Assembly: GCA_021791615.1 (NCBI GenBank)
Contig: JAJYWG010000404.1
Location: forward strand, 1 to 25,846
Origin: Actinomycetes bacterium
GTDB taxonomy: Bacteria; Actinomycetota; Acidimicrobiia; Acidimicrobiales; RAAP-2
Direction of reading: 5' to 3'
DNA length: 25,846 nucleotides
Shown here: positions 15,620 through 24,135 of the stretch, piece by piece
How positions within the stretch are numbered: the first letter of the stretch is position 1
Layout: the number at the start of each line of letters is the position of its first letter
Made by a program: the position numbers and the translations under genes
Notes under the pieces: generated by a model
What the model saw: the letters and a program-made list of their open reading frames with translations, nothing else
Told to the model about the DNA's origin: nothing
The model's database searches: none

Positions 15620-16780
15620 GTGCCCGTCGCCACGCTCGTCAGCTACCGGCTCGGGGGATCCGACGGCGTCTCGGTCGAATCGGCCAAGTGGGCGCGTGCT
15701 CTCCGCTCGCTGGGCTACGAGGTGCGGACGCTCGCGGGTGCGGGCTCGGCTGATCGCCTGGTGCCGGAGCTGACCATCGACGCCCGCTCGAGCCCCGACC
15801 GGCGTGAGCTCGAGACCGCGCTGGCCGGCACCGACGTGGTGGTGGCGGAGAACATCTGCTCGCTCCCGCTCAACCCCGCGGCCGGCCAGATGGTGGCCGA
15901 GTGCCTCCGCGGCCGGCCGGCGATCCTGCACCACCACGATCTGCCCTGGCAACGCGCCCACCTCTCCCATCACCCTCCGCCACCAGACGATCCCGCGTGG
16001 CGCCACGTCACCATCAACCGCCTCAGTCGCCAAGAGCTCGCCGAGCGAGGCATCGAGTCTGAGGTCGTCTACAACACGTTCGACATCGACACCCCGCAAG
16101 GTCGGCGTGAAGACATGCGCGAGGCCATGGAGGTGTCGCCAGAAGACGTGCTCGTGCTCCAGCCCACCCGAGCTCTCCCCCGCAAGAACGTGCCGGGCGC
16201 CGTGGCCTTGGCCGAGGCGCTCGGTGCCACCTACTGGCTGCTCGGCCCCGCCGAGGACGGCTACGGCCCCGAGCTCGAACGCCTGCTGCGCGGGGCCCGT
16301 TGCCCCGTGCGCCGCGGCATGCCGGACGGATATACGGCAGATCCCGGCATTCCGAAAGATGGTGCAGGGGGGACGGAGCCGTGGACCGTGTCCGACGCCT
16401 ATGCCGCAGCCGATGTCGTCGCGCTGCCGTCGACGTGGGAAGGGTTTGGCAACCCGGCACTCGAATCGGTCGTCCATCGCCGATTGCTGGCCATCGGTCC
16501 CTATCCGGTGGGAAAGGAGCTTGCCCAGCTCGGTTTCGAATGGTTCGACGCCACGGATCCCGGGGCACTGGCCGCCTGGCTCGCCCGTCCCGATCCAGGC
16601 CTGTTCGAACGGAACCTGGTGATCGCCCGCCGATTTTTTTCCATCTCGGACCTCCCGGCCCGCCTGGCCCCGTTGCTCGAGTCGCTGCACCTTCCGGTCC
16701 TGTTGGGCACCTCGGCTGCAAGCACCGGTCCGCCGCCGGGCGAAGACGCCCACGACGCTCTCACCAGCACCGACAAGTAG
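15620..16780 (+). CDS. GT4-type glycosyltransferase (group 1)
   Basis: 386 residues from a GTG at 15620. The N-terminal GT-B half starts with a strand and glycine-rich turn (ATLVSYRLGGSDGVSVE), has HHHD at 104-107 and acceptor-side residues. The C-terminal half carries QPTRALPRKN (181-190, the basic donor-phosphate site) and the E-x7-E signature EGFGNPALE (Glu274 to Glu282) in a typical STWEGFGNPALE segment. Such retaining enzymes transfer a sugar from a nucleotide donor to lipid, sugar or protein acceptors in the cytosol. The donor and acceptor cannot be told. It diverges from the substrate-binding gene across 174 bp. A TetR gene starts 44 bp downstream on the same strand and may be co-transcribed. 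No strong ribosome site is seen before the GTG, so the start is moderately certain. Confidence 0.8.
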   Translation: MPVATLVSYRLGGSDGVSVESAKWARALRSLGYEVRTLAGAGSADRLVPELTIDARSSPDRRELETALAGTDVVVAENICSLPLNPAAGQMVAECLRGRPAILHHHDLPWQRAHLSHHPPPPDDPAWRHVTINRLSRQELAERGIESEVVYNTFDIDTPQGRREDMREAMEVSPEDVLVLQPTRALPRKNVPGAVALAEALGATYWLLGPAEDGYGPELERLLRGARCPVRRGMPDGYTADPGIPKDGAGGTEPWTVSDAYAAADVVALPSTWEGFGNPALESVVHRRLLAIGPYPVGKELAQLGFEWFDATDPGALAAWLARPDPGLFERNLVIARRFFSISDLPARLAPLLESLHLPVLLGTSAASTGPPPGEDAHDALTSTDK

Positions 16781-16824
16781 TCTCTCAGCGTGCACGACGC
16801 CGGCGCTCCAGCCCCGAGCATCCC

Positions 16825-17505
16825 TTGAACAGGACAGCGGCGACCCGCGGGGCGCGTCCTGGTGGACCGCGTGCCGGCGAACCCGGCCCGGCGCGGCGGC
16901 TCACGGCCGAGGAGCGAAGACATCAGCTCTTCACGGTCGCCCTGAGGCTCTTCGGCGAGCGCGGGTACCGCTCGACGACGATGGACGACATCGCCGAAGC
17001 GGCCGGGGTCACCAAGCCCCTCGTGTACCAGCACTTCTCCTCCAAGCGCGCCTTGTACCTCGAGCTGGCGGACTCGGTCGCCAAGGAGCTGCTGGACGCC
17101 ATCGCCGACGCAGTGGGAGCCGCCTCGGGACCCCGCCAGCAGGTGGAGATGGGTTTTGCCGCCTACTTCGACATGGTGGTCACGCACGAGGCGGCGTTCC
17201 GCCTTCTCTACGGAAGGGACCACGGTGACGAGGAACTGAGCGACGCTCTCCGAAAAGTGGAGGATGCGATCGCTGCGGCGATCGAGCCGCTCATCGCGGC
17301 CGGCCTCGACGAGAGCCACCGGCGGTTCCTCGCGTACGCCGTGGTGGGCATGGCTGAAGGCGCCAGCAGATGCTGGGTGGCCGGCCGCAGCGCCCTGTCG
17401 CCGGACCCCCTGCGCCAGTCCGACGACCACGAGATCGCCCGGCGGCTCGCCGGGAGGCTTGCAGATCTCGCCTGGGCCGGCCTCCGATCGGTCCACGCCG
17501 ACTGA
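16825..17505 (+). CDS. TetR/AcrR-family transcriptional regulator
   Basis: 226 residues from a TTG at 16825, the only in-frame start candidate between the end of the glycosyltransferase gene (16780) and the DNA-binding domain; the frame extends much further upstream only through glycosyltransferase coding sequence. After a disordered basic N-terminus of about 30 residues, the TetR_N domain reads EERRHQLFTVALRLFGERGY, then TTMDDIAEAAGVTKPLVYQHFSSKRALY, a canonical helix-turn-helix. The remaining helical region is the ligand/dimerisation domain. The ligand is unknown. Nearby candidate targets include the acyl-CoA dehydrogenase gene, whose upstream DNA has a 16-bp inverted repeat of TetR-operator size, and its own promoter. 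The gene converges with the phosphatase gene 36 bp away. Confidence 0.85.
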   Translation: MNRTAATRGARPGGPRAGEPGPARRLTAEERRHQLFTVALRLFGERGYRSTTMDDIAEAAGVTKPLVYQHFSSKRALYLELADSVAKELLDAIADAVGAASGPRQQVEMGFAAYFDMVVTHEAAFRLLYGRDHGDEELSDALRKVEDAIAAAIEPLIAAGLDESHRRFLAYAVVGMAEGASRCWVAGRSALSPDPLRQSDDHEIARRLAGRLADLAWAGLRSVHAD

Positions 17506-17518
17506 TCGGTCCACGCCG
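17486..17518. repeat. 15-bp direct repeat (18-bp period) across a stop codon
   Basis: GATCGGTCCACGCCG occurs at 17486-17500 and again at 17504-17518. The duplication spans the TetR stop codon (17503-17505) and looks like a small slippage duplication at the gene's 3' end. Confidence 0.85.
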
Positions 17519-17541
17519 GGAGCTCAGCGCCACCCGCCGGC

Positions 17542-18072
17542 TCAGAGCCGCCCGGCCAGCTCCTGGCACAGCACGAGCAGCTCGCGGGCACAGGTCTCGT
17601 AGCGAGCGTCGTCGCCACCGGCGGGATCGGCGACGTCCTCGTCGTCACCGAGGTCCGCGTCGGCGAGGCCGAGCGCCGCGACCCTCGTTCCAAGGTCGGG
17701 CGGGCCTGGAGGGAGCTCGCGGCACAGCCTGCGAATGGTGGCGGTGCGCGCCGCTGCCCGGGGGTAACGGCGCCGGACGTAGCGGACGTGGTCGGCCTCC
17801 ATCGCGACCACCAGGTCCGCCTTCTCGAAGTCGAGCTCTTGGACCTGGTGGCTGCGGTGGCGCGACACGGCGTCGGCCGATGGCGCGTCCACCGACAGCA
17901 GCGCCATCCGCGTGCGGGCGCTCACCGGCTGGTTGTCGACGGCGTGGGTCCCGCCCGTCGCCACCCGGATCCCCGCACCCGCCTCGTCGGCCAGGCCCTG
18001 GAGCATGATCCCCGCCATCACCGAACGCGCGGCGTTGCCGGTGCACAGGACCAGGACGGTGGTCGTGGGCAA
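17542..18072 (-). CDS. Low-molecular-weight protein tyrosine phosphatase family protein
   Basis: 176 residues from a TTG start at 18072. The P-loop LCTGNAARS (Cys10, Arg16) fits the C-x5-R-S signature of LMW-PTP and arsenate-reductase-type phosphatases. The usual N-I/L-C-R is N-A-A-R here. A candidate general acid is the Asp of DVADPAGG near residue 148-150, in the expected DP position. The family removes phosphate from tyrosine (or sometimes arginine) residues, and in bacteria often regulates polysaccharide export or virulence. Here it sits between a TetR gene and an acyl-CoA dehydrogenase, 89 bp downstream of the latter on the same strand, so co-transcription is possible. A DNA-repair or arsenate role cannot be excluded. 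Confidence 0.85.
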   Translation of the reverse strand: MPTTTVLVLCTGNAARSVMAGIMLQGLADEAGAGIRVATGGTHAVDNQPVSARTRMALLSVDAPSADAVSRHRSHQVQELDFEKADLVVAMEADHVRYVRRRYPRAAARTATIRRLCRELPPGPPDLGTRVAALGLADADLGDDEDVADPAGGDDARYETCARELLVLCQELAGRL

Positions 18073-18161
18073 CTCAGGTCGCTCGGTGCTCTTCGACGAT
18101 CAGGACGACGGGTCCCAAAGAGGCGATCGCCACGCCCGGAGCGAGACCGTCCCTCGCGAGC

Positions 18162-19376
18162 TCAGCGGACGTGCACGCCAGAGATCGCCCGGGCGATCAC
18201 CAGGCGCTGGATCTCGGACGTCCCTTCAAAGATGGTGTAGATCTTCGAATCGCGGTGCCACCGTTCGACCGGGTTCTCGCGCACGTAGCCATACCCGCCC
18301 AGGATCTGGATCGCCTGCTCGGTGACCCAGACCGCGGTCTCCCCGGCATAGAGCTTGGACTGGGAGCCCTCGCCGGCCACGAACGGCTTGCCCGTCCGCG
18401 CCATCCACGACGCCCGCCACACGAGCAGCCGAGCCGCGTCGGTCTGCATCTTCATGTCGGCCAGCTTGAAGGCGATCGCCTGGTTCTCGATGATCGCCCT
18501 GTCGAACTGCCGCCGCTCCTTCGCGTAGTCCAGAGCGAACTCGTAGGCGGCCCGGGCGATGCCGACCGCCTGCGCGCCCACCAGCGGGCGGGACGCCTCG
18601 AAGGTGGCCATCGCGGCCTGGGTGGACGTCTTCTTGCCTTCGCGCGCCCGGGCGAGGCGCTCGTCGAGCTTCTCCTTGCCGCCGAGGAGGCAGCGCCCGG
18701 GGACACGGCAGTCCTCCAAGATCACTTCAGCGGTGTGCGAGGCCCGGATGCCCATCTTCTGGAACTTCTGCCCCTGGCGGATGCCGGGGGTCCCCTCGGG
18801 CACGACGAAGCTGGCCTGGCCCCGGCTCCCGAGCTCGGGGTCTACCGACAGCACCAGCACGTGGGTGTTGGCAAGCCCGCCGTTGGTGATCCAGGTCTTG
18901 GTCCCGTTCAAGACCCACTCGTCCTTGGCCTCGTCGTAGACGGCGCGTGACTTGAGAGACGAGACGTCCGAGCCGGCGTCGGGCTCCGACACGCCGAACG
19001 CGGCCAGCTTCACGTCGTCGGGCGTGCCGAAGCACTGCGGGATCCACTCGCCCTGCTGCTCAGGCGTGCCGTTGGCAAAGATCCCGGCGACGGCGAGCGT
19101 CGACCCGAAGATCGCAAGCGCGATGCCGGCGTCTCCCCAGCTCATCTCCTCGTTGACCAGCGCCATCTGCAGACCGGTCGGGTCCATGAAGCAGTTGGCG
19201 ATGAAGTCGAAGGAGTACAGGCCGATCTTGGCCGCCTCCTGGATGATGGGCCACGGGGTCTCCTCCCGCTCGTCCCATTCGTGCCCGGCCGGCCGCACGA
19301 CGTTCTCGGCGAAGTCGTGGACCCACTTCTGGATCTGGAGCTGGTCCTCGTTCAGCTCCATCGAGAACTCCGGCAT
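18162..19376 (-). CDS. Acyl-CoA dehydrogenase
   Basis: 404 residues from the ATG at 19376, fixed by a perfect AAGGAGGT ribosome site 5 nt upstream; a longer frame to 19430 is rejected. The three-domain flavoprotein fold is visible: helical N-terminus (ELNEDQLQIQKWVHDF), middle beta domain with AFGVSEPDAGSDVSSLKS and WVLNGTKTWITNGG, and C-terminal helices with YAKERRQFDRAI and ILGGYGYVRENPVERWHRDSK. The catalytic base is Glu384 in YTIFEGTSEIQR. It oxidises an acyl-CoA to the 2-enoyl-CoA with FAD, passing electrons to electron-transfer flavoprotein in beta-oxidation or amino acid breakdown. The chain-length class is not determinable by eye. An upstream inverted repeat at 19499-19514 may be a regulator site. 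Confidence 0.93.
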   Translation of the reverse strand: MPEFSMELNEDQLQIQKWVHDFAENVVRPAGHEWDEREETPWPIIQEAAKIGLYSFDFIANCFMDPTGLQMALVNEEMSWGDAGIALAIFGSTLAVAGIFANGTPEQQGEWIPQCFGTPDDVKLAAFGVSEPDAGSDVSSLKSRAVYDEAKDEWVLNGTKTWITNGGLANTHVLVLSVDPELGSRGQASFVVPEGTPGIRQGQKFQKMGIRASHTAEVILEDCRVPGRCLLGGKEKLDERLARAREGKKTSTQAAMATFEASRPLVGAQAVGIARAAYEFALDYAKERRQFDRAIIENQAIAFKLADMKMQTDAARLLVWRASWMARTGKPFVAGEGSQSKLYAGETAVWVTEQAIQILGGYGYVRENPVERWHRDSKIYTIFEGTSEIQRLVIARAISGVHVR

Positions 19377-19381
19377 GGCAG

Positions 19382-19389
19382 ACCTCCTT
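19382..19389 (-). promoter_or_regulatory. Strong ribosome binding site of the acyl-CoA dehydrogenase gene
   Basis: AAGGAGGT on the minus strand, 5 nt before the ATG at 19376. It is the best Shine-Dalgarno sequence in the window and decides this start over the upstream in-frame one. Confidence 0.9.
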
Positions 19390-19498
19390 GGTCGCAGTCG
19401 TGATGGTCTGCGCTCCGGAGCGGTCCGCATCGCGGGGATCGCGGTCGATCCCCGGTACCGAAGCCAGGACCCCAGGTGCTTCCGGGCGGCAGGTGTCA

Positions 19499-19514
19499 GT
19501 TACCCAATGGTAAC
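19499..19514. promoter_or_regulatory. Inverted repeat GTTACC-N4-GGTAAC, candidate operator
   Basis: A perfect 6-bp inverted repeat with a 4-bp spacer (16 bp total), in an AT-richer patch about 125 bp upstream of the acyl-CoA dehydrogenase start. The size and symmetry fit a TetR-family operator, and a TetR gene lies at 16825-17505. The link is inference. Confidence 0.45.
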
Positions 19515-19613
19515 AAATGTGGGCGCACGGCGCGTGGGACCAGCGTGAGCCCCGACCGCCGGCCGGGACTCCCAAGCGGATCCGAGGCTGCCGCCGGACA
19601 TCGGGCGCCTGCC

Positions 19614-19647
19614 AAAAGAGCGTGGCGCCAACCAGATGTCAGGCGCC
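19614..19647 (-). terminator. Candidate intrinsic terminator after the cold-shock gene
   Basis: On the minus strand GGCGCC (19647-19642) can pair with a second GGCGCC (19629-19624) across a 12-nt loop, followed 3 nt later by CTCTTTT (19620-19614). The first arm belongs to a perfect 14-bp palindrome GTCAGGCGCCTGAC (19638-19651) that includes the cold-shock stop codon. The T tract is short. Confidence 0.45.
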
Positions 19648-19863
19648 TGACGGGCTGCCGGCCACCGGGCGCACGTCTTTGGCCATCAGCCCTTTCGGCC
19701 CTTCCTCCACTTCGAACTCGACCGCCTGGCCCTCTTCGAGCACCCGGTACCCGCTCATCTGGATAGCAGAGTGGTGGACGAACACGTCGGCTCCACCACC
19801 GGGCTGAGAGATGAAGCCGAAGCCCTTCTCAGCGTTGAACCACTTGACCGTTCCGGATGCCAC
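19639..19863 (-). CDS. cspA: Cold-shock domain protein (CspA family)
   Basis: 74 residues from a GTG at 19863, with AAGGGGG about 10 nt upstream. A longer frame to 20265 covers the end of cysS and is rejected because the family starts exactly at ASGTVKWFN. The OB-fold cold-shock domain shows [15 protein letters not shown] with RNP1-like KGFGFI and RNP2-like VFVHHSAI, the aromatic residues that stack on single-stranded RNA or DNA. Length is normal for the family (about 67-75) with a short C-terminal tail. It acts as an RNA chaperone or antiterminator in the cytosol. A 100-bp leader separates it from cysS, with a purine-rich stretch just before the start. The symbol denotes the family, not orthology to a particular paralog. 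Confidence 0.93.
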   Translation of the reverse strand: MASGTVKWFNAEKGFGFISQPGGGADVFVHHSAIQMSGYRVLEEGQAVEFEVEEGPKGLMAKDVRPVAGSPSGA

Positions 19864-19922
19864 GGCGGCGATCCCCCTTCTCTTCTCTCTGCACCGGCTC
19901 CTGCCGGGATTTCGTGGCGAGG

Positions 19923-19931
19923 ACGCTAGCA
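19923..19931 (-). promoter_or_regulatory. Possible extended -10 promoter of the cold-shock gene
   Basis: TGCTAGCGT on the minus strand matches an extended -10 (TGN-TANNNT), 60 nt upstream of the GTG. No well-spaced -35 box is seen (a TTGCAG lies 21 nt away), so this is tentative. It would give a 5' leader of roughly 50 nt, which fits the post-transcriptional control common in csp genes. Confidence 0.3.
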
Positions 19932-19963
19932 TCCGAGGCCCCGCGTGCGCTGCAACCGGACGA

Positions 19964-21367
19964 TCAGCGCCGCAGCACGGTGCCGCGGGGCCCGTCTTCG
20001 ACCGTCCAGCCCAATGCGACGAGCTCCTCGCGCAACGCGTCCGCCCGTGCCCAGTCGCGGGCCGTGCGGGCGACGTCCCGCTCTGCCGCCAGCTTGGCCG
20101 CCTCGGCGTCCACTTGACCGACCGCTCCTTGCAGCGACAGCCCCAGCGCCCCGCACAAGACAGCGACGGTGCGTGCGGTCCGCAATGCCACGGCATCCTC
20201 GGTACCCCGCTCGTCGGCAGCGGCATGCGACTGCCCGACGAGGTCGAAGATCCCGGCGAGTGCACCGGGGGTGTCCAGGTCGTCCTCCATGCGGGCGGAG
20301 AACCGGCGCACGGCTTCGGTATCGAGATCTTGCGTCCCGGCGGTCTCGGCTACGACAAAGCCTCCTGGGACGTCGTCGAGGATCGGGGGCAGATGGAAGC
20401 GCCGGGCCAGTCCGTCGAGACGCTCGAGGCCCTTCTCGGCATCGGCCACCGTGGCCGCGGTGACCTCGATCGGCGAGCGGTAGTGGGAGCGCAGGACGAG
20501 CAGTCGGTAGGCGCGCGGGTCGCTGCGAGCCAGCAGATCGGTGAGCGAGGTGAAGTTCCCGAGGGACTTCGACATCTTCTCGCCCCCGACCATCACCCAG
20601 CCGTTGTGCATCCAGTGGTGGGCGAACTCCCTTCCCGCGGCCACCGCCTGCGCGCGCTCGTTCTCGTGGTGCGGGAATGCGAGGTCCTGGCCACCGCCGT
20701 GCAGGTCGAAGCCGTCGCCGAGGAGGTCCAAGGACATCACCACGCACTCGGTGTGCCAACCGGGGCGACCGGGACCCCACGGCGAGGGCCAGGTCGGCTC
20801 GCCCGCCTTGGCCTTCTTCCACAGCACGAAATCGAGTGGCGAGCGCTTCTCCTCGGCCGAAGCGACCCGCGCACCGGCGCGCAGGGTCTCGAGGGGCTGG
20901 AGAGCGAGCAGCCCATAACCGGGTACGCGGCTGACTTCGAGGTAGACGCCGTCGGCGGTCTCGTAGGCCGCCCCTCGGCGGGCCAGGTCGGCGACCAGCG
21001 CGACCATCTGGTCGACGTACCCGGTGGCGTGGGGCGTCTCGTCAGGCCGTAGGACGCCGAGCGCGTCCATCGCCTCCCACCACCGACCCTCGTACTCGGA
21101 GGCGACGTCGCTCTCCGTCCTGCCTTCTGCGGCCGCCCGTTCGATGATGTGGTCGTCGACGTCGGTGACGTTGGACACGTAGTGCACGTCGAGCCCCGAA
21201 AAGAGCAGGAACCGACGGAGCACGTCGAAGACCAGCGCGTAGCGTCCGTGCCCCAGATGGGGCAAGTCGTAGACGGTGGGCCCGCAGACGTAGATCGATA
21301 CGCGCCCGGGATCGCGCACGGACAGTCTCCGGAGCGATCCCGTCGCGGTGTCGTGGAGGTGCAGCAC
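19964..21367 (-). CDS. cysS: Cysteine--tRNA ligase
   Basis: 467 residues from a GTG at 21367. Class I aminoacyl-tRNA synthetase with the HIGH motif as HLGH (37-40) after [12 protein letters not shown], and KMSKS at 264-268 ([11 protein letters not shown]). The zinc ligands that select cysteine are in place: Cys28, Cys208 (WHTEC), His233 and Glu237 (HHENE). The length matches the family (about 460-470). It charges tRNA-Cys in the cytosol. It reads away from valS, with only 20 bp between the two starts. No ribosome site is seen before the GTG, so a leaderless or very short-leader transcript is possible. An MshC-type mycothiol ligase was considered, but the full length and CysRS-like C-terminal region favour cysS. 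Confidence 0.95.
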   Translation of the reverse strand: MLHLHDTATGSLRRLSVRDPGRVSIYVCGPTVYDLPHLGHGRYALVFDVLRRFLLFSGLDVHYVSNVTDVDDHIIERAAAEGRTESDVASEYEGRWWEAMDALGVLRPDETPHATGYVDQMVALVADLARRGAAYETADGVYLEVSRVPGYGLLALQPLETLRAGARVASAEEKRSPLDFVLWKKAKAGEPTWPSPWGPGRPGWHTECVVMSLDLLGDGFDLHGGGQDLAFPHHENERAQAVAAGREFAHHWMHNGWVMVGGEKMSKSLGNFTSLTDLLARSDPRAYRLLVLRSHYRSPIEVTAATVADAEKGLERLDGLARRFHLPPILDDVPGGFVVAETAGTQDLDTEAVRRFSARMEDDLDTPGALAGIFDLVGQSHAAADERGTEDAVALRTARTVAVLCGALGLSLQGAVGQVDAEAAKLAAERDVARTARDWARADALREELVALGWTVEDGPRGTVLRR

Positions 21368-21387
21368 CCGGGTACGGTAACTCGATC
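21368..21387. promoter_or_regulatory. 20-bp divergent gap between cysS and valS
   Basis: Only 20 bp separate the two start codons, too little for two complete promoters plus ribosome sites. The -35/-10 elements of each gene must lie inside the other's 5' coding region or the true starts are further downstream. The gap shows no clear Shine-Dalgarno sequence in either direction. Confidence 0.5.
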
Positions 21388-24084
21388 ATGGCTTCGTCCG
21401 CTCCCGCTCCCCCTCCCGAGCCCGACCCGACCCGAACTGCTCCCCCGCGGTCCGGCCCCCATCGCGTGCCGGACCGCCCGGTGCTCGACGGCCTCGAGGC
21501 GAAGTGGGACGCGACGTGGCAGTCCGAGGGCACCTACCGTTTCGACCGGCGAGCCGACCGAGCCGGGGTCTTCTCCATCGACACGCCCCCTCCGACGGTC
21601 TCGGGGTCCCTGCACATCGGCCACGTGTTCTCCTACACCCACACCGACACGGTGGCCCGGTACCAGCGAATGCAGGGCAAGGATGTCTACTACCCGATGG
21701 GGTGGGACGACAACGGGCTGCCGACCGAGCGCCGGGTCCAGAACTACTTCGGGGTTCGATGCGACCCGACGCTCGCCCACGACCCCGACTTCACGCCGCA
21801 GGATCCGCCACCCGACAAGCCGGTGGCGATCTCCCGCCCGAACTTCGTGGCGCTGTGCGAACAGCTCACGGTCGCCGACGAGAAGGTGTTCGAGACGCTG
21901 TGGCGAACGCTCGGTCTCTCGGTGGACTGGGACCTCACCTACGCAACCATCGGCGAGACCGCTCGGCGTGCCTCGCAGCGCAGCTTCCTGCACCTGCTGC
22001 GCTGCGGTCACGCGTACCAGCACGAGGCACCGACCCTGTGGGACGTCGACTTCGGCACCGCCGTGTCCCAGGCAGAGCTCGAGGACCGGGAACGGCCCGG
22101 CGCGTACCACCGCCTGGCGTTCGCCGCAGAGAACGGGAGTCGCGTCGAGATCGACACGACCCGTCCGGAGCTGCTCCCCGCCTGTGTTGCCCTGGTGGCC
22201 CATCCCGACGACCGCCGGTACCAGTCCCTGGTGGGCACTTCCGTGCTCACCCCGCTCTTCGGGGTGAGCGTGCCGGTCGTCGCCCATCCGCTGGCCGAGC
22301 CCGACAAAGGCACGGGGATCGCGATGGTCTGCACCTTCGGCGACACGACCGACGTCACGTGGTGGCGCGAGCTGCGCCTGGCCACCCGGACGATCGTCGG
22401 GCGCGACGGCCGGCTCGAACCCGTCACGTGGGGAGCTCCTGGCTGGGAGTCGGCCGACCCGGAGGCCGCCGGGCGCGTGTACGACGAGCTCGCCGGCCGG
22501 ACGGTCCGTCAGGCCCAGGCCCGGATCGTCGAGCTCTTGGCCGACAGCGGCGCGATGGTGGGCGAGCCCCGGCCGATCACCCATCCGGTGAAATTCTTCG
22601 AGAAAGGCGAACGGCCTCTCGAGATCGTCTCGTCTCGCCAGTGGTTCATCAGGACCCTCGACCTGCGCCCGCAGCTCCTCGCCCGGGGCGACGAGCTCGA
22701 GTGGCACCCGCCGTACATGTCCCACCGCTACCGCTCCTGGGTGGAGGGGCTTGGCAGCGACTGGAACATCAGCCGCCAGCGGTACTTCGGCGTGCCGTTC
22801 CCCGTGTGGTACCCGCTCGATGCCGGCGGCTCGCCTCGTTACGACGACCCCATCGTCGCTCCGGAGGACCGGCTGCCGGTCGACCCGTCCACCGACGCGC
22901 CCCCCGGGTACCGCGAGGCCGACCGAGGGATGCCCGGTGGCTTCATCGGTGACCCCGACGTCATGGACACGTGGGCGACCTCGTCGCTCACCCCGCTCAT
23001 CGCCGGCCGGTGGGAGGACGACCCCGACCTGTTCGCGCGGGTCTTCCCGATGGACCTGCGCCCGCAGGCCCACGACATCATTCGCACCTGGCTGTTCTCC
23101 TCGGTGGTACGCAGCGAGCTCGAGATGGGCTGCCTGCCATGGGCTCACGCGGCCATCTCGGGGTGGGTCCTCGATCCCGATCGCAAGAAGATGTCCAAGT
23201 CCAAAGGCAACGTCGTCACGCCGCTGCCCCTGCTCGAACGCCACGGCGCCGATGCCGTCCGCTACTGGGCCGCGAGCGGGCGACCCGGGACCGACACCGC
23301 CGTCGACGAAGGCCAGATGAAAGTCGGGCGTCGCCTGGCCATCAAGATCCTGAACGCGTCGAAATTCGTCCTCGGGCGGCTGGGCGACGGAGCGGTCCCC
23401 GGGCGTACAGCCGTGACAACCCCACTCGATCGAGACCTGCTCGTCAGGCTCTCGGCGGTCGTCGCACAGGCCACGGCGTCGTTCGAAGCGTTCGACTACA
23501 CCCGGGCCCTCGAGGTCGCCGAGACGTTCTTCTGGTCCTTCTGCGACGACTACCTCGAGCTGGTCAAGACGCGAGCGTACGGTGCCGGCGGTGCCGGAGA
23601 TGGGCTGGGACCGGCCACCACCTCGGCTCGGGCGACCCTGGCCATCACGCTGTCGGTCGTGCTGCGGCTGTTCGCCCCTTTCCTCCCCTTCGCCACCGAG
23701 GAGGCATGGCGCTGGTGGCACGACGGCTCGGTCCACCGGGCCCCGTGGCCGACGCACGCCGAGCTCGGCGACCCCCGCGAGGCAGGCGGCTCGGCCCCCG
23801 AAGACGACACCGAGGCAGCGACCCCCGTGCTGGACATGGCAGCACACGTGCTCGGCGCCGTCCGGCGGGAGAAGACGGCGGCGAAGCGCTCGATGCGCGC
23901 GGGGGTGGAACGCCTGCATGTCGTCGACACCCCCGAGCGATTGGCCACCCTGCTCCAAGCCGAGGCGGACGTGCGAGAGGCGGGGGGGGTGGCGGTGCTC
24001 ACGACCGAGGTCCTGGGGCCGGATCCCTCGGCTTTGGCGTCGATCACCGTGACGCTCGCCGATGCGACAGGCCCGACGGGCTGA
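21388..24084 (+). CDS. valS: Valine--tRNA ligase
   Basis: 898 residues from an ATG at 21388. After a Pro-rich N-terminal stretch of about 30 residues, the class I core shows HIGH at 76-79 (VSGSLHIGHVFSYTHTD) and KMSKS at 601-605 (RKKMSKSKGNVV). Between them lies a CP1 editing domain (for example IDTTRPELLPACVALVAHPDD), which removes mischarged threonine. MGWDDNGLPTERRVQNYFGV is the valine/isoleucine-type active-site segment. The anticodon-binding helical domain follows (FEAFDYTRALEVAETFFWSF, then FLPFATEEAWRWWH). It ends without an obvious long C-terminal coiled coil. In several conserved stretches it resembles the actinobacterial ValRS type. It diverges from cysS and converges with the membrane protein gene 51 bp downstream. 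Confidence 0.96.
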   Translation: MASSAPAPPPEPDPTRTAPPRSGPHRVPDRPVLDGLEAKWDATWQSEGTYRFDRRADRAGVFSIDTPPPTVSGSLHIGHVFSYTHTDTVARYQRMQGKDVYYPMGWDDNGLPTERRVQNYFGVRCDPTLAHDPDFTPQDPPPDKPVAISRPNFVALCEQLTVADEKVFETLWRTLGLSVDWDLTYATIGETARRASQRSFLHLLRCGHAYQHEAPTLWDVDFGTAVSQAELEDRERPGAYHRLAFAAENGSRVEIDTTRPELLPACVALVAHPDDRRYQSLVGTSVLTPLFGVSVPVVAHPLAEPDKGTGIAMVCTFGDTTDVTWWRELRLATRTIVGRDGRLEPVTWGAPGWESADPEAAGRVYDELAGRTVRQAQARIVELLADSGAMVGEPRPITHPVKFFEKGERPLEIVSSRQWFIRTLDLRPQLLARGDELEWHPPYMSHRYRSWVEGLGSDWNISRQRYFGVPFPVWYPLDAGGSPRYDDPIVAPEDRLPVDPSTDAPPGYREADRGMPGGFIGDPDVMDTWATSSLTPLIAGRWEDDPDLFARVFPMDLRPQAHDIIRTWLFSSVVRSELEMGCLPWAHAAISGWVLDPDRKKMSKSKGNVVTPLPLLERHGADAVRYWAASGRPGTDTAVDEGQMKVGRRLAIKILNASKFVLGRLGDGAVPGRTAVTTPLDRDLLVRLSAVVAQATASFEAFDYTRALEVAETFFWSFCDDYLELVKTRAYGAGGAGDGLGPATTSARATLAITLSVVLRLFAPFLPFATEEAWRWWHDGSVHRAPWPTHAELGDPREAGGSAPEDDTEAATPVLDMAAHVLGAVRREKTAAKRSMRAGVERLHVVDTPERLATLLQAEADVREAGGVAVLTTEVLGPDPSALASITVTLADATGPTG

Positions 24085-24135
24085 GGAGGGCGGCTCGCCG
24101 CACCGTGGACGAACGGCGGTCCCGGCAGGCCCCGG

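Noticed and set aside
15476..16795. A 439-codon minus-strand frame over the glycosyltransferase gene
   Set aside because: The plus strand carries clear GT4 motifs; the minus frame has none.
20737..23958. A 1073-codon minus-strand frame across cysS and valS
   Set aside because: It is an antisense shadow of valS in GC-rich DNA and runs into cysS in another frame. Its translation is Arg/Gly/Val-rich with no domain.
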